From Curtobacterium sp. VKM Ac-1395 (GTDB taxonomy: Bacteria; Actinomycetota; Actinomycetes; Actinomycetales; Microbacteriaceae): a stretch of DNA of 64,000 bases. The translations under genes were made by a program, and so were the position numbers. The stretch lies in assembly GCF_015350975.1 (NCBI RefSeq), contig NZ_JADKRX010000003.1, positions 355,278-419,277 of the forward strand. Reading direction: 5' to 3'. The first letter of the stretch is position 1. Every line of letters starts with the position of its first letter. The notes under the pieces are model-generated. The model did no database searches. It saw nothing but the letters and a program-made list of their open reading frames with translations, and was not told the origin of the DNA. Below, piece by piece: positions 9,614-18,550 of the stretch.

Positions 9614-10836
9614 GGCGCGGTGCGCTCCTGGTCGGTCGAGGTGAAGAGACCGCGGGGCATCTGCCCGGTGGCGGGGTGTGCTGGCATGCGGACGGCGACG
9701 GCGAAGTCCTGCCCGCGCGGTCCGGCGGTCATGGTGCCACCGGACAGGGTCGCACGCTCCCGCATCCCGACCAGTCCGTGTCCGGTGCCGGGTCCGGCGC
9801 GGCCGTCGTCAGAGCGACGGTTCACGACGTCGATCTCGACGGTGTCCGGGCGGTAGGTCAGGGACGCGTGCACCGGTGTCCCGCGTTCGCCGTGCTTGTA
9901 GGCGTTCGTCAGGCTCTCCTGCACGATCCGGTACACCGCGAGCTGCGTGCTCGTCGGCAGGCTGCTCGGGTCGCCGTTCCGTTCGACGTCGACCTCCAGG
10001 CCGACCTCGCGCATCTCCCCGACGAGCCGCTCGATGTCGTCGATGTCCGGGGTCGGCGTGGTGCCCTGCTCGTGCCGGAGCGCCCCGAGGAGTTCACGGA
10101 CGTCGCCGAGCGCTCGACGCGCCGTGCTCGAGATCGTTCCCAGCGCCTGGTCCGCCACCGCGGGGTCGGCCTTCAGCGCGTAGCGGGCCCCGTCGGCCTG
10201 CGCGATCACCACGGCGAGGGAGTGGGCGACGATGTCGTGCATGTCGCGAGCGATGCTGACCCGCTCCTGCTCGACGGCGACGGCGCGGTCGGCACGCGCG
10301 GCGTCGCGTTCGGCGAGCAACTGGGCCTCGCGGCTCATCCGTGCGGTCTGCCGCGTGCGCGCGACAACGCCACCGAGCCACGGCAGCAGCAGCAGCGCGA
10401 GGACGACGATCAGGACCACACCGATGACCCGCCCGGACTCGATCACGGGCCCGTCCTGGGTCGGTTCGTGCAGGCGGGTGATGAAGTCCGGGATCCCGAC
10501 GTACAGGGCAGCCGTCACGGACCCGACGATCGCCGAGACCAGGCCGGCGACCCGGACGCGACTGCTGCCGTACGCGCTGGTCGTGTACATGACCCCGGCG
10601 ATGAAGATGTTCGACGGGTCCGGCTGCTGACCGGTCACCATCTGGTAGATCGCGGTGACCCAGGCGAGCGAGAGCGCCAGCCCCGGCGACAGACGCCGGA
10701 TGGCCAACGCCGCGGTCATCCCGACGACGATGAACGCCTGGTCGCTCGTGAGCAGACCTGCCGCCCCGACGAGCCCGACGAGCACGCCGAGTGCCGCGGC
10801 GACGACGACGTCGGTGACGATCTGGCTGCGCAGCAT
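9610..10836 (-). CDS. Two-component sensor histidine kinase (HisKA_3 type)
   Basis: Membrane histidine kinase of about 408 residues. The N-terminal ~170 residues contain five or six hydrophobic segments (e.g. VVVAAALGVLVGLVGAAGLL, VIGVVLIVVLALLLLPWLGGV). These are followed by a short linker helix and the dimerisation/phosphotransfer box RVSIARDMHDIVAHSLAVVI with the phospho-His. The HATPase domain follows (VQESLTNAYKHGER; GHGLVGMRERATLSGG). Start chosen at ATG 10836 (MLRSQIVTDVV); an in-frame GTG 43-46 nt further upstream is possible, since the frame is open almost to the end of era. It has no extracellular sensor domain, as in intramembrane-sensing LiaS/DesK-like kinases. It pairs with the adjacent regulator. 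Confidence 0.9.
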   Translation of the reverse strand: MLRSQIVTDVVVAAALGVLVGLVGAAGLLTSDQAFIVVGMTAALAIRRLSPGLALSLAWVTAIYQMVTGQQPDPSNIFIAGVMYTTSAYGSSRVRVAGLVSAIVGSVTAALYVGIPDFITRLHEPTQDGPVIESGRVIGVVLIVVLALLLLPWLGGVVARTRQTARMSREAQLLAERDAARADRAVAVEQERVSIARDMHDIVAHSLAVVIAQADGARYALKADPAVADQALGTISSTARRALGDVRELLGALRHEQGTTPTPDIDDIERLVGEMREVGLEVDVERNGDPSSLPTSTQLAVYRIVQESLTNAYKHGERGTPVHASLTYRPDTVEIDVVNRRSDDGRAGPGTGHGLVGMRERATLSGGTMTAGPRGQDFAVAVRMPAHPATGQMPRGLFTSTDQERTAP

Positions 10837-10904
10837 GGGACGGAACACCCGTCCACGGTACGGCTCGCGGGGCACGTGCGCGTCCGTCCGTCGGATGACG
10901 GGCG

Positions 10905-11843
10905 TCAGAACCCCAGGCGCCCGAGCTGCTTCGGGTCGCGCTGCCACTCCTTGGCGACCTTCACCCGGATGTTGAGGTACACGTGGCGACCACCGAGCAG
11001 CGACTCGATCTCGGCGCGCGCGCGGATGCCGACGTCCTTCAGCCGCTCGCCCTTGTGGCCGATGACGATGGACTTCTGGCTGTCCCGCTCGACGAACAGG
11101 TTCGCGAAGATCCGCAGCGGCCCGTTGGGGTCGTCGTCCGGGTCGGGTTCGACCATGTCCTCGATCAGCACGGCCAGGGAGTGCGGGAGTTCGTCGCGGA
11201 CGCCTTCGAGCGCGGCTTCGCGGATGAGCTCGGAGATGCGCTCCTCGTTCGTCTCCTCGGTGATCGCGTCCGCCCCGTAGAGCGCGGGCGACTCCGGCAT
11301 CAGCCGGGTGATCTCCATCAGGAGGGCGTCGAGCTGGGTGCCCTCGGTGCCGGAGGTCGGCACGATGGCGTCCCACTCGCGGAGCGCGGAGACGGCGAGG
11401 AGCTGCTGGGCGATCTTCTCCTTGCCGGCACGGTCGACCTTCGTCACGATCGCGACCTTCTTGGCACGGGGGAAGTGGTCGAGCGTTTCGTTGATGAAGC
11501 GGTCGCCCGGGCCGATCGGCTCGTTCGCCGGCACGCAGAACCCGATGACGTCGACGTCACCGAGCGTGGACTGCACGAGGTCGTTGAGCCGCTCGCCGAG
11601 GAGCGTGCGCGGGCGGTGCACACCGGGGGTGTCGACGATGATCACCTGGCCGTCGGGACGGTGCACGATGCCACGGATGGCCCGTCGGGTGGTCTGCGGC
11701 TTCGAGGACGTGATCGCGACCTTCTCGCCGACGAGCGCGTTCGTCAGCGTCGACTTGCCGACGTTCGGGCGTCCGACGAACGACACGAAGCCGGCTCGGT
11801 AGGTGATGGGGTGCTCGGTGGTGCCGTCGTCGGTGTCGCTCAT
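10905..11843 (-). CDS. era: GTPase Era
   Basis: Essential GTPase for 16S rRNA processing and 30S maturation, 312 residues. GTPase motifs: G1 GRPNVGKSTLTNAL, G2 TRRAIRGIV, G3 DTPGVHRP, G4 TKVDR, followed by the C-terminal KH RNA-binding domain (SIVIGHKGERLKDVGIRARAEIE then LNIRVKVAKEWQRD). The start at ATG 11843 overlaps the stop of the CNNM/CBS gene by ATGA. The ybeY-CNNM-era order is classical and links the gene to ribosome assembly with YbeY and PhoH upstream. Confidence 0.97.
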   Translation of the reverse strand: MSDTDDGTTEHPITYRAGFVSFVGRPNVGKSTLTNALVGEKVAITSSKPQTTRRAIRGIVHRPDGQVIIVDTPGVHRPRTLLGERLNDLVQSTLGDVDVIGFCVPANEPIGPGDRFINETLDHFPRAKKVAIVTKVDRAGKEKIAQQLLAVSALREWDAIVPTSGTEGTQLDALLMEITRLMPESPALYGADAITEETNEERISELIREAALEGVRDELPHSLAVLIEDMVEPDPDDDPNGPLRIFANLFVERDSQKSIVIGHKGERLKDVGIRARAEIESLLGGRHVYLNIRVKVAKEWQRDPKQLGRLGF

Positions 11844-13171
11844 GCGGAGTGGGTTCCCGTCGTGGTGGATGCGGTGCCGTCGAACGCCTGCTCGACGCGC
11901 TCGAGGGCGTCGGTGCGCTCGGCGAGCACGGAGATGAGGTGGCGGCGCTTGCCCTCGACCCGGTCGGCGGTCAGGACGACCCCGGAGACGGTGACGGACT
12001 CCCCCGCGGTGGCGAGGTGGCCGAGCTCCTTGGTGAGCAGGCCGCCGGCGGTGTCGACGTCGTCGTCGTCGAGGTCGATGCCGAACAGGTCGCCGAGGTC
12101 GTCGATCGGCATCCGGGCGGAGATCCGCCAGACGCCGTCGCCGAGGTCCACGCGGTCGACCACCGTGCGGTCGTACTCGTCGGAGATGTCCCCGACGAGC
12201 TCCTCGATGAGGTCCTCCATCGTCACGAGCCCGGCGACCCCGCCGTACTCGTCGACGACGAGCACCAGGTGGTTCTTCGCGGCCTGCATGTGGCGCAGGG
12301 TGTCGTCGGCGTGCTTGGACTCGGGGACGAACTCGGCGACGCGCAGCAGCGACGTCACCGGGCGGCCACCGGCGTCGGGGCTCTCGTAGAGGGCGCGGGC
12401 CAGGTCGCGCAGGTAGACGACGCCGAGGACGTCGTCGCTGTCGCGGCCCGTGACCGGCATGCGCGAGACCCCGGCGGCGAGGAACTGCTCCATCACCGCG
12501 GCGAGCGAGTCACCGGCGTCCGCGGTGACCATGTCCGTCCGGGGCACCATGACCTCGCGCACCAGGGTGTCGCTGAACTCGAAGACCGAGTGGATGAGCT
12601 CGCGGTCGTCGGCTTCGAGGACGTTGCTCTCGGTGGCCTCGTCGACGAGGGACAGCAGTTGCTCCTCGCTCGAGACGCTCGACGTGCTGCCGTTCCGCCC
12701 CGGCGTGACCCGGTCGCCGATCACGACGAGGAGTCCGGCGAGCGGCCCGAGCACGATGCGCACGGTGTGGATGAGGCCGCCGGTCAGCCCGACGAGCTGC
12801 TCCGGGTGTGCCCGTCCGACGCTGCGGGGGCTCGACCCGACCAGGACGAACGACACGGCCGTCATGATCGCGGCGGACACGATGAGTGCCAGCCACCAGG
12901 TGTCGAGCACGCTGAACAGCGCGATCGTGACGAGCACGGCCGCTGCGGTCTCCGCCAGCACCCGGAAGAAGTTCAGTGCGTTGACGTGGGCACCGACGTC
13001 GTCGGCAATGGCCTCGATCGCACGGCGGCGCTTGTGGCCCTTGGCGATCTCGTCGAGGTCGGCGCGGGACGACACGGCCAGCGCGGCGTCGGCGGATGCC
13101 AGCAGTCCGCCGAGGACCACGAGCACGAACGCCACCGCGAGCAGGGCGGCGACGAGGAGCACTGCCGTCAC
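11840..13171 (-). CDS. CNNM/CorC-family transmembrane CBS-domain protein
   Basis: Membrane protein of 443 residues of the hemolysin C/CorB family, thought to act in Mg2+/Co2+ transport or homeostasis. Order: DUF21/CNNM transmembrane domain (about 1-180, hydrophobic from [20 protein letters not shown] onward), two CBS domains (about 200-330; [49 protein letters not shown]), then the C-terminal CorC_HlyC domain (about 350-430; [19 protein letters not shown]). It starts at GTG 13171, overlapping the ybeY stop as GTGA. It lies between ybeY and era, the standard position. Confidence 0.93.
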   Translation of the reverse strand: MTAVLLVAALLAVAFVLVVLGGLLASADAALAVSSRADLDEIAKGHKRRRAIEAIADDVGAHVNALNFFRVLAETAAAVLVTIALFSVLDTWWLALIVSAAIMTAVSFVLVGSSPRSVGRAHPEQLVGLTGGLIHTVRIVLGPLAGLLVVIGDRVTPGRNGSTSSVSSEEQLLSLVDEATESNVLEADDRELIHSVFEFSDTLVREVMVPRTDMVTADAGDSLAAVMEQFLAAGVSRMPVTGRDSDDVLGVVYLRDLARALYESPDAGGRPVTSLLRVAEFVPESKHADDTLRHMQAAKNHLVLVVDEYGGVAGLVTMEDLIEELVGDISDEYDRTVVDRVDLGDGVWRISARMPIDDLGDLFGIDLDDDDVDTAGGLLTKELGHLATAGESVTVSGVVLTADRVEGKRRHLISVLAERTDALERVEQAFDGTASTTTGTHSA

Positions 13172-13629
13172 CGCCCTCGGCGCTGGGCGGCGAACCCGGC
13201 GAGGATCTCCCCCTGCAGCCCGAACATCTCGGCCTTCTCGTCGGGCTCCGCGTGGTCGAACCCGAGCAGGTGCAGGATGCCGTGGCACGTCAGCAGCAGG
13301 AGCTCGTCGGTGGTGGAGTGCCCGGCGGTCGTCGCCTGGGCCTCGGCCACCTGCGGGCAGAGCACGATGTCACCGAGCAGCCCGGCCGGGGTGGGCTCGT
13401 CCTCGGTGCCCGGGCGGAGCTCGTCCATCGGGAAGCTCAGGACGTCGGTCGGACCCGGCTCGTCCATCCACCGGATGTGCAGCTGCTCCATCGCGCCCTC
13501 GTCGACGAGCACGACGGCGAGTTCCGCGTCGGCGTGCACGTGCATGGCGTCGAGCGCGAACGCGGCGAGGCGCTGGATGGCGTCGTCGTCGACCGCGACG
13601 CCGGACTCGTTGTTGAGCTCGATGCTCAC
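13168..13629 (-). CDS. ybeY: Endoribonuclease YbeY (rRNA maturation factor)
   Basis: Single-strand endoribonuclease of 153 residues with a zinc site, involved in 16S rRNA 3'-end maturation and 70S quality control. The metal-binding H-x3-H-x5-H motif is seen in [17 protein letters not shown] (about residue 115-131). The upstream [10 protein letters not shown] is also family-specific. It overlaps phoH (ATGA at 13626-13629) and the downstream CNNM gene (GTGA), so the three are likely translated as a coupled unit. Confidence 0.96.
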   Translation of the reverse strand: MSIELNNESGVAVDDDAIQRLAAFALDAMHVHADAELAVVLVDEGAMEQLHIRWMDEPGPTDVLSFPMDELRPGTEDEPTPAGLLGDIVLCPQVAEAQATTAGHSTTDELLLLTCHGILHLLGFDHAEPDEKAEMFGLQGEILAGFAAQRRGR

Positions 13630-14666
13630 CGGGCGCCTCCTCTGGCGTCGTTCTTCGTGCTGGACTGGCGGCGCTCCGCCTGCTCGACGAGCCGCTGCTC
13701 GTCGTACACGGTGTAGGCGTCGACGATCCGACCGACGAGGGTGTGGCGGACCACGTCCTCGCTGCCGAGACGGGCGAAGTGGATGTCCTCGACCTCGGAC
13801 AGGATCTGCGTGACCAGCCGCAGGCCGGAGACGTTGCCGGGCAGGTCGACCTGGGTGATGTCGCCCGTGATGACCATCCGCGACCCGAACCCGAGGCGGG
13901 TGAGGAACATCTTCATCTGCTCGGGCGTGGTGTTCTGGGCCTCGTCGAGCACCACGAACGAGTCGTTGAGCGTGCGCCCGCGCATGTACGCCAGCGGTGC
14001 GACCTCGACGGTGCCGGCGGCCAGGAGCTTCGGGACCAGCTCGGGGTCCATCATCTCGTTGAGCGCGTCGTACAGCGGCCGGAGGTACGGGTCGATCTTG
14101 TCCGTCAGCGTGCCGGGCAGGAACCCGAGCCGCTCGCCGGCCTCCACCGCGGGACGGGTCAGGATGATGCGGGTGACCTCGCGCCGCTGCAGGGCCTGGA
14201 CGGCCTTGGCCATGGCGAGGTACGTCTTGCCGGTGCCGGCGGGGCCGATGCCGAACGTGATCGTGTGCTCGTCGATGGCGTCGACGTACCGGCGCTGCCC
14301 GTCCGTCTTCGGACGCACGGACTTGCCGCGGCTCGCCACGATCGGTGTGCCGTAGACGTCAGCGGGGCTGCGGGCCTCGTCGATGATGCGCGCCGACGTG
14401 GGGATGTCCGACTGGCCGATGTCCTGGCCGCGCTTGACCATGTCCACGAGCTCGTCGACCAGTGCGCGGGCACGGGCGACGTCGCGCTCCGGACCGGTCA
14501 GGGTGACCTGGTTGCCGCGGACGAGCACGCGGACGCCGGGGTACTGGCGTTCGACGGTCTTCAGCAGCCGGTCCTGTGGGCCGAGGAGCTGGACCATCGC
14601 GATCCCGTCGACGGCGAGTTCCGAGACGGCTTCGGTCTCGGTGGGTGCGGTGTCGTCAGCTGGCAA
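13626..14666 (-). CDS. phoH: PhoH-family ATPase (YbeZ type)
   Basis: PhoH-like P-loop ATPase, 346 residues, the partner of YbeY in RNA metabolism. The N-terminal ~90 residues form a KH-like region ([23 protein letters not shown]). The PhoH domain follows with Walker [15 protein letters not shown] (about residue 145), [18 protein letters not shown], Walker [23 protein letters not shown] and [17 protein letters not shown] Lys/Arg-rich tail ends the protein. It starts at ATG 14666, overlapping the end of the HIT gene by 11 bp. A second PhoH protein with an added PIN domain is encoded at 46488-47861. Confidence 0.95.
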   Translation of the reverse strand: MPADDTAPTETEAVSELAVDGIAMVQLLGPQDRLLKTVERQYPGVRVLVRGNQVTLTGPERDVARARALVDELVDMVKRGQDIGQSDIPTSARIIDEARSPADVYGTPIVASRGKSVRPKTDGQRRYVDAIDEHTITFGIGPAGTGKTYLAMAKAVQALQRREVTRIILTRPAVEAGERLGFLPGTLTDKIDPYLRPLYDALNEMMDPELVPKLLAAGTVEVAPLAYMRGRTLNDSFVVLDEAQNTTPEQMKMFLTRLGFGSRMVITGDITQVDLPGNVSGLRLVTQILSEVEDIHFARLGSEDVVRHTLVGRIVDAYTVYDEQRLVEQAERRQSSTKNDARGGAR

Positions 14667-14997
14667 GGGTGCCTTCCTGCAGGTCGCCTGCGAGTACGTG
14701 TGCGTGCACGTGGAACACGGTCTGTCCGACGGTCTCGCCGGTGTTGAAGACGAGCCGGTACTGCCCGCCCGAGCGCTCGTCGGCGATGCGCTGGGCGGTC
14801 GCGATCACGTGCGCCAGGAGGTCCGGGTCACCGGCCGCGAGTTCGGTGACGTTCTGGTACTGCTCGGTCTTCGGGACCACGAGGACGTGGACCGGGGCCT
14901 TCGGGGCGATGTCCTCGAACGCGATGACGCGGTCGTCCTCGGCCACGATGGTCGCCGGGACGTCGCGCGTGACGATCTTCGAGAAGATGCTGCTCAT
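14656..14997 (-). CDS. HIT-domain nucleotide hydrolase
   Basis: Histidine-triad protein of 113 residues, HinT-like, which hydrolyses nucleoside phosphoramidates and related adenylates. The catalytic triad motif H-x-H-x-H is in QTVFHVHAHVLAGD (about residue 95-108). The N-terminus MSSIFSKIVTRDVPATIVAED is typical of HinT. The start was set at ATG 14997; the open frame runs 23 codons further but without family similarity. It sits between rsmE and phoH in the hrcA-era run. Confidence 0.93.
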   Translation of the reverse strand: MSSIFSKIVTRDVPATIVAEDDRVIAFEDIAPKAPVHVLVVPKTEQYQNVTELAAGDPDLLAHVIATAQRIADERSGGQYRLVFNTGETVGQTVFHVHAHVLAGDLQEGTLAS

Positions 14998-15062
14998 GGC
15001 CCCATCGTAGGACGCCCGACCGACGCCGCGCCCTCCGGGTGCGACCGTGCTGCGCGAGGCGG

Positions 15063-15800
15063 TCACCAGCGGCCGAGGCGGGCCTGCAGGACCGCCAGTG
15101 CCGCGGGCCCGGCGGTGGAGGTCCGCAGGACGGTGTCACCGAGCCGGACCCGCACCGCACCGGCGGCTTCGAGACGCTCCAGCTCGGAGCCGTCGATGCC
15201 GCCTTCCGGTCCGACGACCAGGGCGATCTCGGTGGCATCGGCCGGGGGCGCCCACGTGGCGAGCCGCTCGGTCGCGGTGGGGTCGAGCAGGACGAGCACG
15301 ACGCCGTCCGAGGACGCCGCCGCGAGCTGCGCGGTCGTCATCGGCAGGTCCACCGAGGGCACGCGCGACCGGATCGCCTGCTTGGCGGCCTCGTGCGCGA
15401 TCGCAGCCCACCGGGCACGGCCCTTCTCGACCTTGGCGCCGTCCCAGCGGGAGACGCTGCGCGCCGCCGACCAGGGCACGACGCGGTCGACGCCGATCTC
15501 GGTCGCGGCCTGCACCGCCATCTCGTCGCGTCCGCCCTTCGCGAGCGCCTGCACGAGGGTAAGCGACGGGGACGGCGGTTCCTCGACCACCACGGACGCG
15601 ACGGTCAGCACGAGGGCGTCACGACCGACGGACTCGACCGGTCCGAGCACGACGGTGCCGCGGCCGTCACCGAGGCGGAGCGTCTCCCCGACCCGCACCC
15701 GCGACACCGTGACCGCGTGGCGGCCCTCGGCGCCGTCGAGCGGGACGGAGTCCCCGACGGTCACGCCGTCGAGGGACTCCACCAGGTAGAGCGACGCCAT
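15063..15800 (-). CDS. rsmE: 16S rRNA (uracil1498-N3)-methyltransferase
   Basis: SPOUT-class (trefoil-knot) SAM-dependent methyltransferase of 245 residues that methylates U1498 of 16S rRNA. An N-terminal PUA-like domain (GRHAVTVSRVRVGETLRLGDG) precedes the knot with KGGRDEMAVQAATEIGVDRVVPW, SKS-like segment KQAIRSRVPSV, and the SAM-binding VVGPEGGIDGSELERL and RLGDTVLRTSTAGPAAL. The ATG shares one base with the dnaJ stop (TGATG), so it is coupled to the chaperone gene; dnaJ-rsmE is a common pair in Gram-positives. Confidence 0.95.
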   Translation of the reverse strand: MASLYLVESLDGVTVGDSVPLDGAEGRHAVTVSRVRVGETLRLGDGRGTVVLGPVESVGRDALVLTVASVVVEEPPSPSLTLVQALAKGGRDEMAVQAATEIGVDRVVPWSAARSVSRWDGAKVEKGRARWAAIAHEAAKQAIRSRVPSVDLPMTTAQLAAASSDGVVLVLLDPTATERLATWAPPADATEIALVVGPEGGIDGSELERLEAAGAVRVRLGDTVLRTSTAGPAALAVLQARLGRW

Positions 15801-16915
15801 CAGAAGTTGAAGAAGCGGTCGCGCAGCTTGCCGAACATGCCCTGCTGGAACCGGGCGAGTTGCGGTGCCGCGGACTTGTGCGACTTCGCGAGCTGCTCGA
15901 CGAGCTGGCGCTCCTTGTGCGAGAGCTTCGTCGGGGTCACGACCTGCACGCCGACCCGGAGGTCACCGCGCCCGCTGCCACGCAGCTTCGTGATGCCGCG
16001 GTCCTTGATCACCAGGACGTCGGCGCTCTGCACGCCCGGTCGGACCTCGAGCTCCACGGGACCGTCGAGGCCGTCGATCGTCGTCGTGGTGCCGAGGATC
16101 GCGTCGGTCATCTGGACCTCGAGCGTGGCGAGCAGGTCGTCGCCGTCGCGGCTGAAGACGTCGTGGTGGTGCACCCGGACCTCGAGGAACAGGTCACCGG
16201 AGGGTCCACCCGCCGGGCCGACCTCGCCCTGGCCGGGCATCTGGAGGCGCAGACCGGAGTCGACGCCGGCCGGGATGTCGACCGGGATGGTGCGACGGGC
16301 GCGGACGCGACCCTGGCCCTGGCACGTCGGGCAGGGGTTCGGGATGACGGTGCCGTGGCCGCGGCAGGTGCCGCACGGCGCGCTCGTCACGACGTTGCCG
16401 AGGAGCGACCGGACCTGGCGCTGGATCGAGCCGGACCCGCCGCAGATGTCACAGGTGCGCGGGCTGGTGCCCGGTGCGCAGCAGGAGCCGCCGCACGTCT
16501 CGCAGAGCACCGCGGTGTCGACCTCGACGTCCTTGTGCGTGCCGAAGACGACCTCGTCGAGGTCGACGTCGATGCGCAGCAGGGCGTCCTGTCCGCGCTC
16601 GGCCCGGCTGCGGGGACCGCCGCCACGGCCACCACCGGCGCCGCCGCCGAAGAAGGCGTCGAAGATGTCGCTGAAGCCCGCCGCACCACCGCCGCCGCCG
16701 AAGGGGCTGTCGGCGGGGCCGGCGTCGTAGCGGCGCCGCTGCTCGGGGTCGCTCAGCACGTCGTACGCGTGCGTGACGTCCTTGAAGCGTTCGGCGGCGT
16801 CGGGGCTCGGGTTCACGTCCGGGTGGAGTTCCCGCGCGAGTCGGCGGTACGCCTTCTTGATGTCGGTGTCGGCCGCGTCGCGCGGGACACCGAGGACGTC
16901 GTAGTGGTCTGCCAC
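15800..16915 (-). CDS. dnaJ: Chaperone DnaJ (HrcA-linked)
   Basis: Hsp40 co-chaperone, 371 residues, that stimulates DnaK ATPase. The J domain (1-68) has the HPD motif in RELHPDVNPSPDAAERFK. A Gly-rich segment follows (about 73-100; FGGGGGAAGF, GGGAGGGRGGGP). The zinc-binding domain (about 135-210) has CETCGGSCC, CDICGGSGS, CGTCRGHG and CPTCQGQG. The first zinc repeat is atypical at its end (GGSCC in place of GxG). The C-terminal substrate-binding domain ends in RDRFFNF. Located directly after hrcA, so it is the second (HrcA-cotranscribed) DnaJ of actinobacteria and should be under CIRCE control. Confidence 0.96.
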   Translation of the reverse strand: MADHYDVLGVPRDAADTDIKKAYRRLARELHPDVNPSPDAAERFKDVTHAYDVLSDPEQRRRYDAGPADSPFGGGGGAAGFSDIFDAFFGGGAGGGRGGGPRSRAERGQDALLRIDVDLDEVVFGTHKDVEVDTAVLCETCGGSCCAPGTSPRTCDICGGSGSIQRQVRSLLGNVVTSAPCGTCRGHGTVIPNPCPTCQGQGRVRARRTIPVDIPAGVDSGLRLQMPGQGEVGPAGGPSGDLFLEVRVHHHDVFSRDGDDLLATLEVQMTDAILGTTTTIDGLDGPVELEVRPGVQSADVLVIKDRGITKLRGSGRGDLRVGVQVVTPTKLSHKERQLVEQLAKSHKSAAPQLARFQQGMFGKLRDRFFNF

Positions 16916-16960
16916 GTATCCCTCAGTTGTGTTCGTCGGTGGGTCGGATGATGGGGGTCG

Positions 16961-17983
16961 TCAATTCTCGCCGAGGAGCCTGGAGAGGTACCGGGCGACT
17001 GCCCGCACCGCTGCCATGTTCGAGCCGTAGTCCATGCGCGTCGGTCCGAGGACGCCCAGCCGGGCGACCTCGCCGCCGGCTGCGACGTACCCGCCGGCCA
17101 CGATGCTCGTGGCGTCGAGACCGTACTCCGCGTTCTCGACGCCGATTCGCGCGGTCACGGAGACGTCGTCGAGCTGCATCTCCCCGAACAACCGGAGCAG
17201 GGTCACCTGTTCCTCGATGGCTTCGAGCACGGGGAAGAGCCCGCCGGAGAAGTCCTGCTCGCTCTTGGCGAGGTTGGCGGCGCCGGCCATCAGCAGGCGG
17301 TCCTGCCGGTTGGCGGCGACCTGCTCGATGAGCGTCGCGACGACCACGCCGGCCAGGGTCTGCGAGTCCGGGCGGATCTGTGCGGGGATCGCCCGCAGCG
17401 CGGTGGGGACGTCCTGCAGCGGGAGCCCGACGGTCGCGCCGTTGAGCACCGAGCGGAGTTCGACCAGGGCGGACTCGTCGAGCCGGACGTCGGTCTCCAC
17501 GACGCGCTGCTCGACCCGGGCGGTGTCGGTGATGAGCACGACCATCAGGCGGGTGTCGCCGAGCCGGACGAGTTCGACGTGCTGGACCCGGGCGCGCACC
17601 ATCGACGGGTACTGCACCAGGGCGACCTGGTTCGTCAGCTGGCTGAGCAGCCGGACGGTGCGGCTGAGGACGTCGTCGAGGTCGTTGGACGCCCCGAGGA
17701 AGGTCTCGATGGCGTGGCGCTGCGCACTCGAGAGCGGCCGTGCGGCGGCGAGGTGGTCGACGAAGACGCGGTAGCCCTTGTCCGTCGGCACCCGGCCGGA
17801 CGAGGTGTGCGGGGCGATGATGAGCTGCTCGTCCTCGAGCAGGGCCATGTCGTTGCGGATCGTCGCGGCGCTGACCCCGAAGGCGTGCCGGTCGACGATG
17901 GACTTCGACCCGACGGGCTCGCGCGACGAGACGTAGTCACGCACGATGGCCTTGAGGACCTCGAGGGAACGTTCACTGACCAC
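16961..17983 (-). CDS. hrcA: Heat-inducible transcription repressor HrcA
   Basis: Repressor of class I heat-shock genes, 340 residues. N-terminal winged helix with SERSLEVLKAIVRDYVSSREPVGSK, SAATIRNDMALLEDEQLI and HTSSGRVPTDKGYRVFVDHL; then the GAF-like and inserted dimerisation domains ending QLDDVSVTARIGVEN, GPTRMDYGSNMAAVRAVARYLSRLL. The GTG at 17983 was chosen because GGAAGGGG precedes it by about 5 nt and because the much longer open frame upstream has no similarity and is shadow coding. A CIRCE operator lies 21 bp upstream, so the gene represses itself and the downstream dnaJ. Confidence 0.96.
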   Translation of the reverse strand: MVSERSLEVLKAIVRDYVSSREPVGSKSIVDRHAFGVSAATIRNDMALLEDEQLIIAPHTSSGRVPTDKGYRVFVDHLAAARPLSSAQRHAIETFLGASNDLDDVLSRTVRLLSQLTNQVALVQYPSMVRARVQHVELVRLGDTRLMVVLITDTARVEQRVVETDVRLDESALVELRSVLNGATVGLPLQDVPTALRAIPAQIRPDSQTLAGVVVATLIEQVAANRQDRLLMAGAANLAKSEQDFSGGLFPVLEAIEEQVTLLRLFGEMQLDDVSVTARIGVENAEYGLDATSIVAGGYVAAGGEVARLGVLGPTRMDYGSNMAAVRAVARYLSRLLGEN

Positions 17984-18003
17984 CGGGACCCCTTCCACGC
18001 GTG

Positions 18004-18030
18004 CTGGCACTCGGACGTGTCGAGTGCTGA
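18004..18030. promoter_or_regulatory. CIRCE operator (HrcA binding site)
   Basis: CTGGCACTC-N9-GAGTGCTGA, matching the TTAGCACTC-N9-GAGTGCTAA consensus at 14 of 18 arm positions, with exact 9-nt spacing. A TAGGAT -10-like hexamer on the minus strand (18030-18035) abuts it, so bound HrcA would block transcription start of hrcA-dnaJ. Confidence 0.92.
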
Positions 18031-18091
18031 TCCTACGCCTGCACACCGACACGCTCGGACTTCTCCGGGGGCCGGTCGCTACGCTGCCGCC

Positions 18092-18550
18092 ATGAGCTAC
18101 GGACACGAGCAGGACGGCGCCAGAGGCCCCGGTCAGCCCCGCCCCGGCGACTACGCCCACCAGCCCCACCCGCAGGGCTACGGGCAGCAACACGGCGGCC
18201 CGCAGTACCAGCCGCCGCAGCCGCTGACGCCCGAGGACCAGCGCCTCTGGGCAACGCTCACCCACGTGGGCGGGATCTTCCTGAGCTTCGTGGGGCCGCT
18301 CGTGGCCTACCTGGTGCTGCGGGACCGCGGCGGCTTCGTCCGCGAGCACACCCGCCAGGCGCTGAACTTCCACATCACGGCCGCGATCGCCAGCTTCGTC
18401 GCCGGCCTGCTGACGCTGCTGCTCATCGGCTTCGTGCTGCTGCCGATCATCAGCGTCCTCGTGGTCGTCTTCGCGATCATGGCTGCCGTCGCCGCCAACC
18501 AGGGGCGCTTCTACCGCTACCCGCTGACGATCGAGTTCGTGAAGGCCTAG
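18092..18550 (+). CDS. DUF4870-domain membrane protein
   Basis: Small integral membrane protein, 152 residues. The first ~45 residues are hydrophilic and rich in Gln, Pro, His, Gly and Tyr (YGQQHGGPQYQPPQPLTPED). The DUF4870 domain follows with LWATLTHVGGIFLSFVGPLV, the conserved VREHTRQALNFHIT, and three to four transmembrane segments. Function of the family is unknown. The gene is surrounded by minus-strand genes, and its TAG stop shares the palindromic CTAG with the TAG stop of hemW on the other strand, so the two converge with no spacer. Confidence 0.88.
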   Translation: MSYGHEQDGARGPGQPRPGDYAHQPHPQGYGQQHGGPQYQPPQPLTPEDQRLWATLTHVGGIFLSFVGPLVAYLVLRDRGGFVREHTRQALNFHITAAIASFVAGLLTLLLIGFVLLPIISVLVVVFAIMAAVAANQGRFYRYPLTIEFVKA

